Source of the DNA: Cohnella rhizosphaerae
Lineage (GTDB): Bacteria; Bacillota; Bacilli; Paenibacillales; Paenibacillaceae
Direction of reading: 5' to 3'
Length of the DNA: 64,000 nucleotides
NCBI RefSeq assembly: GCF_029525575.1
Contig: NZ_JAPDIA010000009.1
Span: 1,154,964-1,218,963 of the forward strand
Shown here: piece by piece, positions 8,071 through 18,398 of the stretch
Layout of the letters: each line of letters starts with the position of its first letter
Numbering within the stretch: the first letter of the stretch is position 1
Notes under the pieces: model-generated
What the model was told of the DNA's origin: nothing
Seen by the model: only the letters and a program-made list of their open reading frames with translations
Database searches by the model: none
Position numbers and translations under genes: made by a program

Positions 8071-11000
8071 ATGTTAAACCGGCGCTTGTTTAATCTTGCA
8101 CTGCTACTTACTCTGTTAGTTGGTTTTCTGCCTGCACCTTCGAGGACAGAAGCAGTTGCAAATAATTCACAAACATTAGACTTGAATTTTGGTGCTTCCA
8201 CAATTCAAAAAGTCAAAGGTAGCTACTATTTTGATAAGTCCAGCTTAAACGTTGCTGTCCCAATTTCCACAAGCCGGACTATTAAGAACTATACGTACAC
8301 GATTAATGGAGTAAGTAAGACGATAAATGGCCCAGTGTCAGGCAATAAAATTAACTTTACGGCAGATGGAAAAGAAACCACGATATTTGGCGAAGGATTC
8401 TCGAACCCTGGTTTTGTGGCAGAACGTACACAGGACGGGAAAGGATGGACTATTGGTGCGACAGATCCGGATACTGGTCGAATATACTCAATCAAATATG
8501 CGCCGATGTCTGGATCTGGATGCTTTACAGGAAGCGTGTCCGGTTGCCCAGGCCTGATCCCCGTATCTGGATCCGATCTACGAAATAACAATTCAACCGT
8601 AACGATTCCGAATAATATTTTGAGATTTAGTAACGGAGATGCATACAGCTATTCGAAGGATGTTCCTCCAGTTGATAATATGTACTTAGTGAAAGGAAGC
8701 TTTGATTCGACAGAACGGGTTCCTTGGACTTCAATTGTATCCTGTTCTGTCACGATTACTGGAGCTACGCCATCGCTTGGCGGGGTCACTGTAATGGAGT
8801 ATGGTGCAGGCAATTGCGGAAAAGGAAAGCTGAAAGCCCATCGCGCACTTATAAGTACCGGTGCTGAAGGATCAGATTACGAGAACGTTAACAACGGAAA
8901 AAGCGGTCTTAAAATCATGCGTAATTACTTCATGAATATATTAACTTCTTGGAAAGCCACCACCTACGCCTACCAAGGCACCATTACAATCAACTACGAG
9001 CCGCCTGCCCCCAACAAAAACGGCTTCACCGGAGACTTCGACATACTGCCCGCCAACACGATTACATACGGGGATACTTTTAAGTTCCATCCGCGCGACA
9101 TCGAGACGACCGGCATTTGTACGTTCCAATCGTTGAAATTCCGTATCACGCGGGGGACGCTTGTTTTCGAGGGTTCATCCATTACAAGTAAGACTACCGA
9201 TGACGTTTACACATCTGCCAAGTATCCATACGTCATCCAGTCCGGTTCGACGCACGATGTTTACATGCAAATTAACACGAGCTGCGGCAGTGATTGGATC
9301 GGTCCGCAACCGCTTGAAGTAATGAGTCCCGGCAGTGGCAGCACGCCTACGCCGGTTCCGACATCCGGACCGACGTCGACTCCAACGCCGACGCCGGACA
9401 ATAAGCCGCCGGTTGCTCGCATTAGCTGGCTGAAGTCGGGAACGACGAACCAGGTGGCAGCGGTGGCGCAGAACAGCATCGTGGACGTGAAGGTGATGGA
9501 GAAAAGCGATCCGGACGGCGACGAGGTGACGGTCAAGGACTGGGACTTCGACAGCGGCACGGATTGGCTCAAATCCAAGGGCGAAGCTTTTGGGGGCGGC
9601 CCCTACGAGGGCATTAACGGATTTGCCGGCATAATGGCCACGGAGCTAGGCGCGCATACGATCAAGATGACGGTTCAGGACACGAAGGGAGCGACGTACA
9701 CGACTTCGGCCACGCTGAACGTCGTCGACGCGAAGCCCGTTGCCGTCATCCGAGCGCCGATCAACGTCGTGGAGGGCCGGGCGCTGCCGTCTCCGATCGA
9801 CGGTACCTTATCCTATAGTCCGTTGGGGCTGCAAATCACGGAGTACGATTGGACCAACAAGGCGGATCGCTACTACACGCCGGGCAACGAGATCGTGAGG
9901 CTGCGCGTCAAAGACGAGGAGGGCCGCTGGTCCGATATCGCGCAAAAGACAATCGAAGTCCTCCCGGATCTGCCGCCGATCGATACGCTCGCCGTGCCGA
10001 CGGAAGGTACGCGCCTGGGGACTTCCGCCATCCAAAGCGGCGCTTACAGCCCGGACTACGATCAGATCGTATCGCACAAGATCGAAATGAAGTACGACGC
10101 CGCCAACGACGGGTTTGCCAACGATAGCTGGCAGATTGTCGTAAACGGCAACGGGGACGCCGAAAGCTTCACATTCACGCCGAGCCGGGTCGGCAAGTAT
10201 TTGTTTCAGGAGACCGTCTGCGAGGACTTCGGTAAATGCGGCAACACGAATGGACAGCCGGAATCCGAGCGTACGCTGAACGTGACGAACCTCGCTCCGA
10301 CAGCAGACGTTAAAACAGAATCGGATGTGACGGATCCGCCGAGCGCTACGCCGATGCTGATGACCGATCTTTTCAACACCGGACGATTTTTCAACCTTGC
10401 GAAAGGGACTGTCGGCGATAAATCGAGCTGGAAGCTGGAGAACGGCGTTCTCAAAACAAAAATCAAGACGCCTCTGCGCAACGTCGGCCAAGCGCATAAG
10501 CCTTTCACTTCGGATTATCAGAACGGCGTGCCGTTTTATTTTCAGGGCTTTAAAGACAACGGAACATTGACGGAATACGGCGAGACCTACGGCTTCGAAA
10601 ATCGCGTGGCGACGCCCTTTTACAGCATGCAAAGCAACCCGACAACGAACCAGCTCTTTATTCCAGGCTTGTCCGGATCCGTCATGGGTTGGATCGAAGA
10701 TGACAAGTACACCTACATCATGACGCAGCCTGATCGATACTACTATAATGATCAGACGATTTATGTGTACGACAAATCCTTCAACCTGATATGGAGCAAG
10801 ACCATTCCCTATACGCCTTTAGAAAATCAACGCTGGGTTTACGGATCGTCCATCGACATGATTCATTTTACCGAAGTGTATCATACCAGCGAGCAAGTGA
10901 TGCGGGTACACGACAACACGCTGACGGTAACAGTCATGGATAAAAACGATCCGGCGAAAGAATTCTTCATTGGCTATAATCGCGATACCGGTGCGGAAAG

Positions 11001-14000
11001 CTTTAAGATTCCGATCAGCGCCTATGGACGTACGTTTATCGGGCCGGACGGTTACTTGCTCGGAACCAAAAAGTACGACTTTAATGGCAACGATACGGGG
11101 ATAACATTCACCGGCTTAAATGCCGATCGGGCGTTCACATCGTTTAAATATAATTACTTCTACGGCAACTCTGCAGGCAACGGCAGTTACAGCTATGTTA
11201 TGTTTAATCCGAACATGACGCCGAAGGCCAGTTACGGCAACAACTGGTCCAATGGCGATCAGGATCATTCGCAGCCTTATTTCATCGGAACGGACAGCAG
11301 CGGCAATCTTATCGGGGCCGGCAGCGGCGACCATCTTAATGTACCGCCATACGGCGCCCAAACCAGAATCTATAAGTTGGCCCCGAACGGCGCTTTGACG
11401 TATTCTCAATTTCCGAATTATCGCTTTGACGGCGACGACTTGACATCGGTGCTCCTGGCGCTGGATTACAAGGACCATGTTTGGTTTTCCGGGGCATCGT
11501 ACGATGCGCACGATGTCAAAGTGTACGACGAGAGCGCCAACTTGTTAAAGACGATCCCGTTCCGAATGCCCGAGATTCGCCCAGGAAATCAAGGGGTCGT
11601 CTGCAGGGCGCAATACGGATTCGTCGGCGCGGACGGCCTGGTTACGATCATGGGGATGTGTATGGATACGGCAGTAGGCCCATGGGCTGTGTACATCAAG
11701 TACATGGTGATCGATCCGAACGATTTTTCGGTCGTGGTGGAAGGCAATACGCCGAACATGGCCATGTATAGCTATCCTTGGACGGATCCGGGAACCGGGT
11801 TTCCGACTTTAATCCATCCGCATGACGATCAGACGTTTATTCTTGAATTCCGCGACTATTCGCGCGCCTTTTATATCCTGAAGACGAACGGCGCCACGCC
11901 GCGGCCCAAGATTGTCGATGCCGGCGAATCGACGCCGGACCTGATCACGGGTTCGTTCGTCGCCGCTAACCAGACGCTGAAGGCAAGTCTCAAAGCCGGC
12001 GCGCCCGACGGCAAGGGCACCGGGTTCGCCTACCGGATCCGGGACGATCGGAACTACTACAGCGTCGAGTGGGAAGCGAACGAGTTGCGCGTCAAAAAAG
12101 ACGGTGAACGGTAACGCGAGCGTCGTCTGGAGCAAGTCGTACCCGATGGTGGCCAATCAGGTGTACGACGTAAAATTCGTACCGGGTGTCAATTCCTTCG
12201 ACGTCTATGTGAATCGCCTCTACCAAGCGACGATCAACGAATCAACATGGACGGACGGCAAGTTCGGGATCATTAACCGCGCGCAGCAGGACGTTTCGTT
12301 CCTAGGCGCATCGACGGAGGCGGCGCCGGCCGGGTACGGCAAGATCGAAGGCATCGCGCTTGTCGGTCAGCAGGTTAACTACACGATGTCCTATAGCGAT
12401 GAGGAAAGCGATCCAAAGCTGACAGCCGGAGATTCGTGGGTGTATTCGCATAACCCGAATGCGCTGCTGCAGCCGCAAGGGACCGCGGCGTTCAGCGGTC
12501 AGACATTGACGTCGCCAGTGCTCGCGTTCCCGTTCTCCGGAGATTATACGTTCACGTATAAGACCAAGGACGATCCGCATCCGTCGCATCGTTATCCGGA
12601 TGTCGCCTTTAATGCTTATCGCCAGGAGTCGAACATCGTAACGGGCAAGATCCGGGTGCATCGCCGGCCGATCGCCGACTTTACGGCGACCTGGAATTCA
12701 AACGGCACGATCAGCTATGCCGATGCCTCCTACGATCCGGATCGCTACAACCCGGCGAATGGCTCGTACGCGACGGAGAACACCGGCATCAACTACCAGG
12801 CGACGCGCGGCGTCCTGGAGTACCGCTACCGGTACCGCGCAGCCGGTAGCTCGAGGTACATCGATCTGAAGCCGACCAAGCTGTTCGGCGGCACGTACAT
12901 CATCGAGCTCTCCGTCCGCGACGAGTACAACGCCTGGTCGGAATGGGCCACGCAGACGATCGTCGCCGGCGGCTCCGCGCCGCTGCCGCCGAATCCGGGC
13001 TTTACGATCGCGCCGTCGACGCAGTATCGCTTCACGAATGTGACGATCAATTCGACGGCCAGCGATCCGCAGGACGGAGCGCGCGATAACGTCGAGCATG
13101 CCTACTACATTAAGAATCTGACGACCGGCGGACCGGAAACGCTGCAGAGCGACGTCCGGACCAGCTGGACGAAGGACTTCAGTTCGCTTGGCGTATTCCA
13201 AGTTCGCCAGGTGGTCATTAACAGCTACGGCCTCTATGCGGAAATCTCGCATAACGTCTCGATCGTCAACCGCAAGCCGGTCGCGGGCATCACGGAGCCG
13301 GCCAGCGCGAGCGCAGCTGCGCCGACGATGTACGATACGCAGCGGCCGACGATGAAGTGGACCTACAGCGACGGGGATGGCGACCGGCAGACGCAGTACC
13401 AGCTGCATTTCTACAAGGCCGACGGTACGTTTTACAGGGATTCGGTCGCGATCGGCGGATCGGATCTTGCATGGACGCCTGCGTCGGACTTCGCGGACAA
13501 TACGACCTATTATGTTTACGTTCGCGTCATGGACGGTACGGACTGGTCGGATTGGAGCGCGCCGCATTGCTTCCGCATCGTGACGAACAAGCCGCCGACG
13601 GCGGATCTCTCCTGGATGCCTCAGCCCGTCTGGGAAGGCGACACGGTCAAGCTGCTCCCGACGATGGCGGATCCGGACGGCGACAGGCTGAACGCCGTCT
13701 ACGAGATCGAGTCGCCGACGGGCGCGAAGCGCACCGTGAACGAGCAGCGCACGCCGCCTTACGGCGGAGCGGGTCCGACGTTCGTCGCCGGTACGCCGGG
13801 CGACTGGACCGTGCGGCTGACGGTGAGCGACGGCAAGGCGCCGGCCGTCACCGTCGTCAAGACGATCGCCGTCGCGCCGCTGGGCGTGACCGGACGGGTG
13901 CTGCACACGGCGGCGTGGGAGGACAACCGTCTGCGCTTCAATGCGGCTCATCCGGGCAAGGAACGTCCGGCCCACTGGTTCTGGGCGGGCGAGCTGTTCG

Positions 14001-14299
14001 TCCTTGAAGCGGCGACGACGGACACCGGCGCTTCGGATACGAAGGCCGCGACCGTCAGCGCCGAAGCGGGACCGAAGCTGAAGGCGGCGCTGCAAGCCGT
14101 CCAGCCGAACAGGCCGACGGCATGGAAGGGCGAGCTCGGCAGCGAGCAATACGGGGCGCCGCTCAAGGAGCTTCCGGAAGGCGACTATACTTTCGTGTTT
14201 ACGGCGACGTACACGAACGGCGTCGTCAAGAAGTCGACGGCCGTCGTCCGCGTCGTCGATACGGTGGACGGATTTACGAACGTGCATCGCGTTCAATAA
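8071..14299 (+). CDS. Giant secreted multidomain protein (PKD/Ig-like; one frame break)
   Basis: The start is ATG 8071 after AAGGAGGTC, followed by a signal peptide (LALLLTLLVGFLPAPS, cleavage near EAVA). The first ~420 residues are of no family I recognise. A Thr-Pro linker (9340-9400) leads to PKD-like repeats with PPVARISW and SDPDGDEV, and to a long beta-rich central part (10380-11900). A ConA/LamG-like segment follows (FAYRIRDDRNYYSVEWE), then further PKD or fibronectin-like repeats to the end (DGDRQTQYQLHF, DPDGDRLNAVYEIE). The frame breaks at the A6 run 12094-12099; dropping one A joins VKKTVNGNASVVW and gives about 2,075 residues. There is no SLH domain or sorting signal, so it may be held by the SLH protein next to it. 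Adhesin or matrix protein is the likeliest role. Confidence 0.75.
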
Positions 14300-14307
14300 A
14301 AACAGTG

Positions 14308-14352
14308 AAAAACAGCTTCGGAAAAGGACATCGTCCTTCCGGAGCTGTTTTT
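14308..14352 (+). terminator. Intrinsic terminator
   Basis: AAAACAGCTTCGGAAAAGGAC pairs imperfectly with GTCCTTCCGGAGCTGTTTTT around a three-base loop, starting nine bases after the giant protein's stop. The A-rich left arm means it could also act on the other strand. Confidence 0.75.
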
Positions 14353-14481
14353 GCATGCATGCGGACGTTCGTCCCTGGAACCGTGCGACTTGTCCGGGGG
14401 CCGATCGCCCCGAATTGGCGCTTGCGGATGGATATGCGTCCACGTCCTGTCCGAGAGAGGCGCATATATTGTATCCGGGTG

Positions 14482-15696
14482 ATGAACATGCCGTACAAGC
14501 GCGGACACAGAGGAAGACGCATTCGGAGACGCCTGCGGCCCGGTCCGTACCTCGCGTCCGGACGCAGGCAAGGCTGGCTGGAGGGCTGGAGGCTGGGCGC
14601 ATGCCGGCGAATCGCGGAGGCAACTCCGCCGCCGTCCGTCCGCCGCAGACCCTGGCGCGTCATGTACGTGCCGCAAGGCTTCGACGCGATCGACCAAGGC
14701 GTCGTCGCCGCGCTCGGCGAGACGACGCACCTGATCGTATCGCCGCAGGCGGAAATGCTGACGTACGCGGAGAATTACCGGCCCGATGCGGTGCTGGTGA
14801 TGAACGGCCTCCATACGTTTCCCGCGAATCAGCGAGAGCAGATCGAGGGAATCCGGCGGCTTGGAATCAAGACGGCGATCTGGTTCGTGGACGATCCGTA
14901 CGTATCGGAAGACTCCGCGGCGATCGCGCCAAGCTACGACTACGTGTTCACGCACGAGCGGAGCTGCGTGCCGCAATACGAGGAGCTCGGATGCGAAAAG
15001 GCGTATCACTTGCCGCTCGCCGCCCATCAGGAGCTGTTCAGGCCGATGGCCGTCGAGGAAGCGTACAGGACGGATATTTGCTTTATCGGCGTCGCTTTCT
15101 GGAACCGCGTCGAGCTGTTCGACAGCATCGTGGACTATCTGAAAGACAAGAAGGTGCTCATCGCGGGCAGCCATTGGGATCGGATGCGCCATTACGACCG
15201 GCTCTCGAAGTTCGTCCGCAGCGGCTGGATCGAGGTGCCGGAGACCGTCAAGTATTACAACGGCGCCAAGATCGTCATCAATATGCATCGGACGACGGAG
15301 CCGCTCAGCGACAACAAAAACACGCACCGCTGGGAGGGACATTCGGTCAATCCCCGCACGTTCGAGATCGCATCCTGCGGCACGCTGCAACTGACGGACC
15401 TGCGACCCGAGCTTCCGGAATACTACCGGCTCGGAGAAGAGATGGCGTCCTTCTCGAATCCGCGCGAGCTGACGGAGATCGTCGATTACTATTTGCGCAA
15501 CGAAGAGGAGCGGCTGAAGGTGGCGGCCCGCGGCTATCGGCGGACGCGCGCCGAGCATACGTTCGTCGGCAGGGTGACGCGGCTGCTCGATACGATCGGG
15601 CTGGCCGATCCCGAAAAGCCGCCGGCAGGGGGAGGGAAGCACGATTGGCTAAGATCGTCGGAGTGCGCAGAAAAAAAGCGGCCGCGATGCCGGTAA
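14482..15696 (+). CDS. CgeB-like glycosyltransferase 1 with tetrad tag
   Basis: The start is ATG 14482 or 14488; no strong ribosome site is seen. Residues 7-19 are Arg-rich, and residues 27-39 form the tag GRRQGWLEGWRLG. The body matches the CgeB/spore maturation family: VMYVPQGFDAIDQGVVAAL, AIWFVDDPYVSEDS, YVFTHERSCVPQYEELGC, ICFIGVAFWNRVELFD, and the C-terminal GT1-like block NPRTFEIASCGTLQLTD. In Bacillus subtilis CgeB affects spore surface properties late in sporulation. The 3' end overlaps the next gene by 52 bases. If a G in the run 15630-15634 is surplus, the gene would end instead at the TAA at 15650. Donor sugar and acceptor are unknown. Confidence 0.8.
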   Translation: MNMPYKRGHRGRRIRRRLRPGPYLASGRRQGWLEGWRLGACRRIAEATPPPSVRRRPWRVMYVPQGFDAIDQGVVAALGETTHLIVSPQAEMLTYAENYRPDAVLVMNGLHTFPANQREQIEGIRRLGIKTAIWFVDDPYVSEDSAAIAPSYDYVFTHERSCVPQYEELGCEKAYHLPLAAHQELFRPMAVEEAYRTDICFIGVAFWNRVELFDSIVDYLKDKKVLIAGSHWDRMRHYDRLSKFVRSGWIEVPETVKYYNGAKIVINMHRTTEPLSDNKNTHRWEGHSVNPRTFEIASCGTLQLTDLRPELPEYYRLGEEMASFSNPRELTEIVDYYLRNEEERLKVAARGYRRTRAEHTFVGRVTRLLDTIGLADPEKPPAGGGKHDWLRSSECAEKKRPRCR

Positions 15697-16790
15697 AAAG
15701 ACGGAGAAACCGCCCGGCCGTCGGCGACGGCTACGGCTTGGGCTGGCAGCACGGATATTGGTACGGCCAATGCGAGTCGATCGTCCAGCGCACGGTCGCG
15801 CCTTTCTATATCCGGGATATGCACGTGCTCTTCATTACTTCGGGCAAAGGCTTCCCGTACAGCCCGCTCGACAATGCGGTCGGCCAAACGCTGACGCAGC
15901 TCGTGGCCAGGCTGTCCGTCATGTCGCCGAAGGACGATATTCTCGGCTTCGCGACCCGCGAGATGCCCGCGCTGGCCATCGTGCTGGACGGCCTTGATTT
16001 TCCGGTATCCACGATCGACGCGCTCCGGTCCATGGGCATTCGGACCGCGATCTGGTTCACGGACGATCCGTACTACACCGAGGTGACGGCGAATCTGGCG
16101 CCGCACTACGACTTCGTGTTCACGCTCGAGCGCAATTGCGTGCCGTTCTACGAGCAGCGCGGCTGCGCTCGCGTTCACTACCTGCCGCTCGGCGTGCATA
16201 CGGCCGACTTCCGGCCGCGCAATCCCCGGTACGAGCTGCGGGGAGACATCTGCTTCATCGGCAGCGCCTACTGGAACCGGATCCGGCTGTTCGAGGAGCT
16301 GCTTCCGCGCATGTCGAAGCGCAGCTTCAGGCTGTCGGGACTGTGGTGGGATCGTCTTTCCGATTATGCGAAATGGCAGGACCGGATCGATCTGGGCAAA
16401 TGGATGGGACCGATCGATACGGCGGAGCAGTACAATGCGCACAAGATCGTCATCAACGTCCACCGGGCGCACGACGACAGTACGTTTAACCGCAATATCT
16501 ACAACATCCCGGCGGTCTCCCCGAATCCGCGCACCTTCGAGATCGCCGCTTGCGGCACGCTTCTGATGAGCGATAACCGGGAGGACCTGGCGCAATTTTA
16601 TACGCCGGGCGTCGAGATCGTCACCTACGATTCGGCGCAGGACATGGCCGACAAGATGGATTACTACCTCTCGCACGAAGAAGAGCGGCGGCAGATCGCG
16701 CTTCGCGGACTGCACCGGACGCTGCGCGACCACACGTACGTGTCCCGCCTGTCGCAGCTGCTGGACCTGGCCACGATGCCGCTGGCCTAA
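15645..16790 (+). CDS. CgeB-like glycosyltransferase 2 with tetrad tag
   Basis: I choose TTG 15645 because GGGGGAGGG lies just upstream at good spacing. The ATG at 15687 has no ribosome site. Residues 8-23 are basic, and residues 29-41 form the tag GYGLGWQHGYWYG. The body parallels the preceding gene: MHVLFITSGKGF, AIWFTDDPYYTEV, FVFTLERNCVPFYEQRGC, ICFIGSAYWNRIRLFEEL, NPRTFEIAACGTLLMSD. The pair looks like a tandem duplication that has since diverged. It should transfer a sugar onto a spore surface glycan or protein; this is by family and context only. Confidence 0.8.
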   Translation: MAKIVGVRRKKAAAMPVKRRRNRPAVGDGYGLGWQHGYWYGQCESIVQRTVAPFYIRDMHVLFITSGKGFPYSPLDNAVGQTLTQLVARLSVMSPKDDILGFATREMPALAIVLDGLDFPVSTIDALRSMGIRTAIWFTDDPYYTEVTANLAPHYDFVFTLERNCVPFYEQRGCARVHYLPLGVHTADFRPRNPRYELRGDICFIGSAYWNRIRLFEELLPRMSKRSFRLSGLWWDRLSDYAKWQDRIDLGKWMGPIDTAEQYNAHKIVINVHRAHDDSTFNRNIYNIPAVSPNPRTFEIAACGTLLMSDNREDLAQFYTPGVEIVTYDSAQDMADKMDYYLSHEEERRQIALRGLHRTLRDHTYVSRLSQLLDLATMPLA

Positions 16791-16816
16791 CTTTCTACTA
16801 AAGGAGATGAGGCGCC

Positions 16817-18394
16817 GTGGGCCCAAAGCCGAAGCTGCTTCTATTCTCCCATCTCAGCGGCGTCGACGTGATGACCGGAGCGGAAAAGCTGTTCCTCCTC
16901 TTCATCCGCGAGCTCGCGGCGCACTTCGACTGCAGGCTGGTCGTGCCGCAGGAGGGCGTGCTCGCCGCGCAGGCGCGCGCCGCCGGGATCGGGACGATTG
17001 AAATGGAGCTGCCGCTCAGCCTTGCGCTGTTCAGCGCGCTGCCCCAGGTGGACGCCGAGATCGGCGCGCTGCCGTCGCATCCGGCGTGGGAGCCGCTCGT
17101 CTTCCTGATGCTCCGCGAGTCGCCGGATTACGTCTGGACCAACACGACCGTGCATCCGATGCCCGCGATGGCCGCGACTTCTCTTGGCATTCCGACGATC
17201 TGGTCGGTCATGGAGACGATGCGAAATGCGCCGCACCGGCCGCAGGCCGCTGCGATCGTGAGTCTATACAGCCAGCTGATCGTCGGCATCTCGGACAGCG
17301 TGCTGGAGCCTTACCGCGAATCCGGCGCGGGCGGCAAGACGGTCGTGCTGCGGCCGTACGTCGAGCCGTCCGCCCACGCTCCGGAGCGATGGCCGGACAT
17401 CCGCGCGCGCCAGCGCAGCCGTCTCGGCTTCGGCGAGGAAAACTTCGTGGCCGGCTTCGTGGCCGCCACGATCTATCCGAACAAGGGACTGCTCGAGTTC
17501 GTCCACGCGATGGTCCCGCTCATGAAGCAGCACCCGGGCGTACGCGCGATGATCGTCGGCAAGTCGGTCGACGAAGCGTATGTCCATATGTGCCGGGAGT
17601 TCATCTGGCGCCAGGATCTGAGCAGCCGCTTCGCCTGGATGGAATTCCGCGAGCAGATCGAGGAAATCTACGCCCCGATGGATGCGGTCGTCGTCCCGAG
17701 CCTCGTCCCGGAGGGCTTCGGCATGACCGCGCTCGAGGGGATGATGTTCGGCAAGCCGGTCGTCGCCTTTGCGGCGGGCGGACTGCGCGAAATTCTCGAG
17801 CAGGCGGAGGCCGGCGCGTGGCTCGTGACGACGGGGCATACGCAGGGGCTGACGGAACGGCTTTCCATGCTGCTAAGCGATCCGGCGCTGCGCCAGTCGC
17901 TCGGCGCGAACAACGCCAGACTCGCGGCGGAGCGCTTTAGCGTCGGGCGATTCCGCGAGGCGCTCGGCGCCTGGCTCCGGCGTCTGCCGCCGCCGGCGTC
18001 CGCCCGGCCGGAGGCGCCGCAGCCCGAGATTCCGCAGCAGGGGCTTCTGCGCGGCGCGGGCAAGGGCACGGTGTACCTGATCCAGAACGGCCGCAAGCGT
18101 CCCTTCACCACGCCGAAGGCGCTGCGGGATCACGGCTTCCGCTTCGAGGACATCCGGGACGTTCCGGAGCTTGTCCTCGACTTCATCCCGGACGGGGAGC
18201 CGCTGATCGAAGCGGCGAGCCGCAGGCCGCGGCGGGGACGCCGGCGCCTGCGGAAGCGCGGTCGCTCCCGGATTCGCGGGATGCGTTCGGGCGCCGTCCG
18301 CCGCGGGGGACGCGGCCGCAGGCGAATCGCCGGGCGAAGCGGCGGACGCAGGAGAAGAAAGTCAACATCTGCGAGGAAAAGGAAAGGAAGATGA
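16817..18394 (+). CDS. GT4 glycosyltransferase with C-terminal repeat and Arg-rich tail
   Basis: The start is GTG 16817 after AAAGGAGATGAG. The GT-B fold is clear: LLLFSHLSGVDVMTGAEKLF at the N-terminus, FVAGFVAATIYPNKGLLEFV entering the second Rossmann half, and VVPSLVPEGFGMTALEGMMF, the E-x7-E donor site of GT4. Around residues 416-465 sits one copy of the repeat shared with the GT2 at 3394 (VYLIQNGRKRPF ... DGEPL). The last ~60 residues are extremely Arg-rich (RRGRRRLRKRGRSRIRG). Here the basic part is C-terminal, and no tetrad tag is present. The gene ends four bases before the epimerase. Retaining transfer from an NDP-sugar is expected. Confidence 0.85.
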   Translation: MGPKPKLLLFSHLSGVDVMTGAEKLFLLFIRELAAHFDCRLVVPQEGVLAAQARAAGIGTIEMELPLSLALFSALPQVDAEIGALPSHPAWEPLVFLMLRESPDYVWTNTTVHPMPAMAATSLGIPTIWSVMETMRNAPHRPQAAAIVSLYSQLIVGISDSVLEPYRESGAGGKTVVLRPYVEPSAHAPERWPDIRARQRSRLGFGEENFVAGFVAATIYPNKGLLEFVHAMVPLMKQHPGVRAMIVGKSVDEAYVHMCREFIWRQDLSSRFAWMEFREQIEEIYAPMDAVVVPSLVPEGFGMTALEGMMFGKPVVAFAAGGLREILEQAEAGAWLVTTGHTQGLTERLSMLLSDPALRQSLGANNARLAAERFSVGRFREALGAWLRRLPPPASARPEAPQPEIPQQGLLRGAGKGTVYLIQNGRKRPFTTPKALRDHGFRFEDIRDVPELVLDFIPDGEPLIEAASRRPRRGRRRLRKRGRSRIRGMRSGAVRRGGRGRRRIAGRSGGRRRRKSTSARKRKGR

Positions 18395-18398
18395 TGGC

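Noticed and set aside
14463..14470. A CATATATT -10-like box for a sporulation sigma factor before the first CgeB-like gene
   Set aside because: It lies only 12 bases from the start codon, and no fitting -35 element is seen.
12698..14623. A 641-codon minus-strand open frame opposite the giant protein, and similar long mirror frames at 41965-43680 and 49010-50239
   Set aside because: They arise from codon bias in GC-rich genes; their translations are Arg-rich without recognisable domains, and the plus-strand domains are clear.
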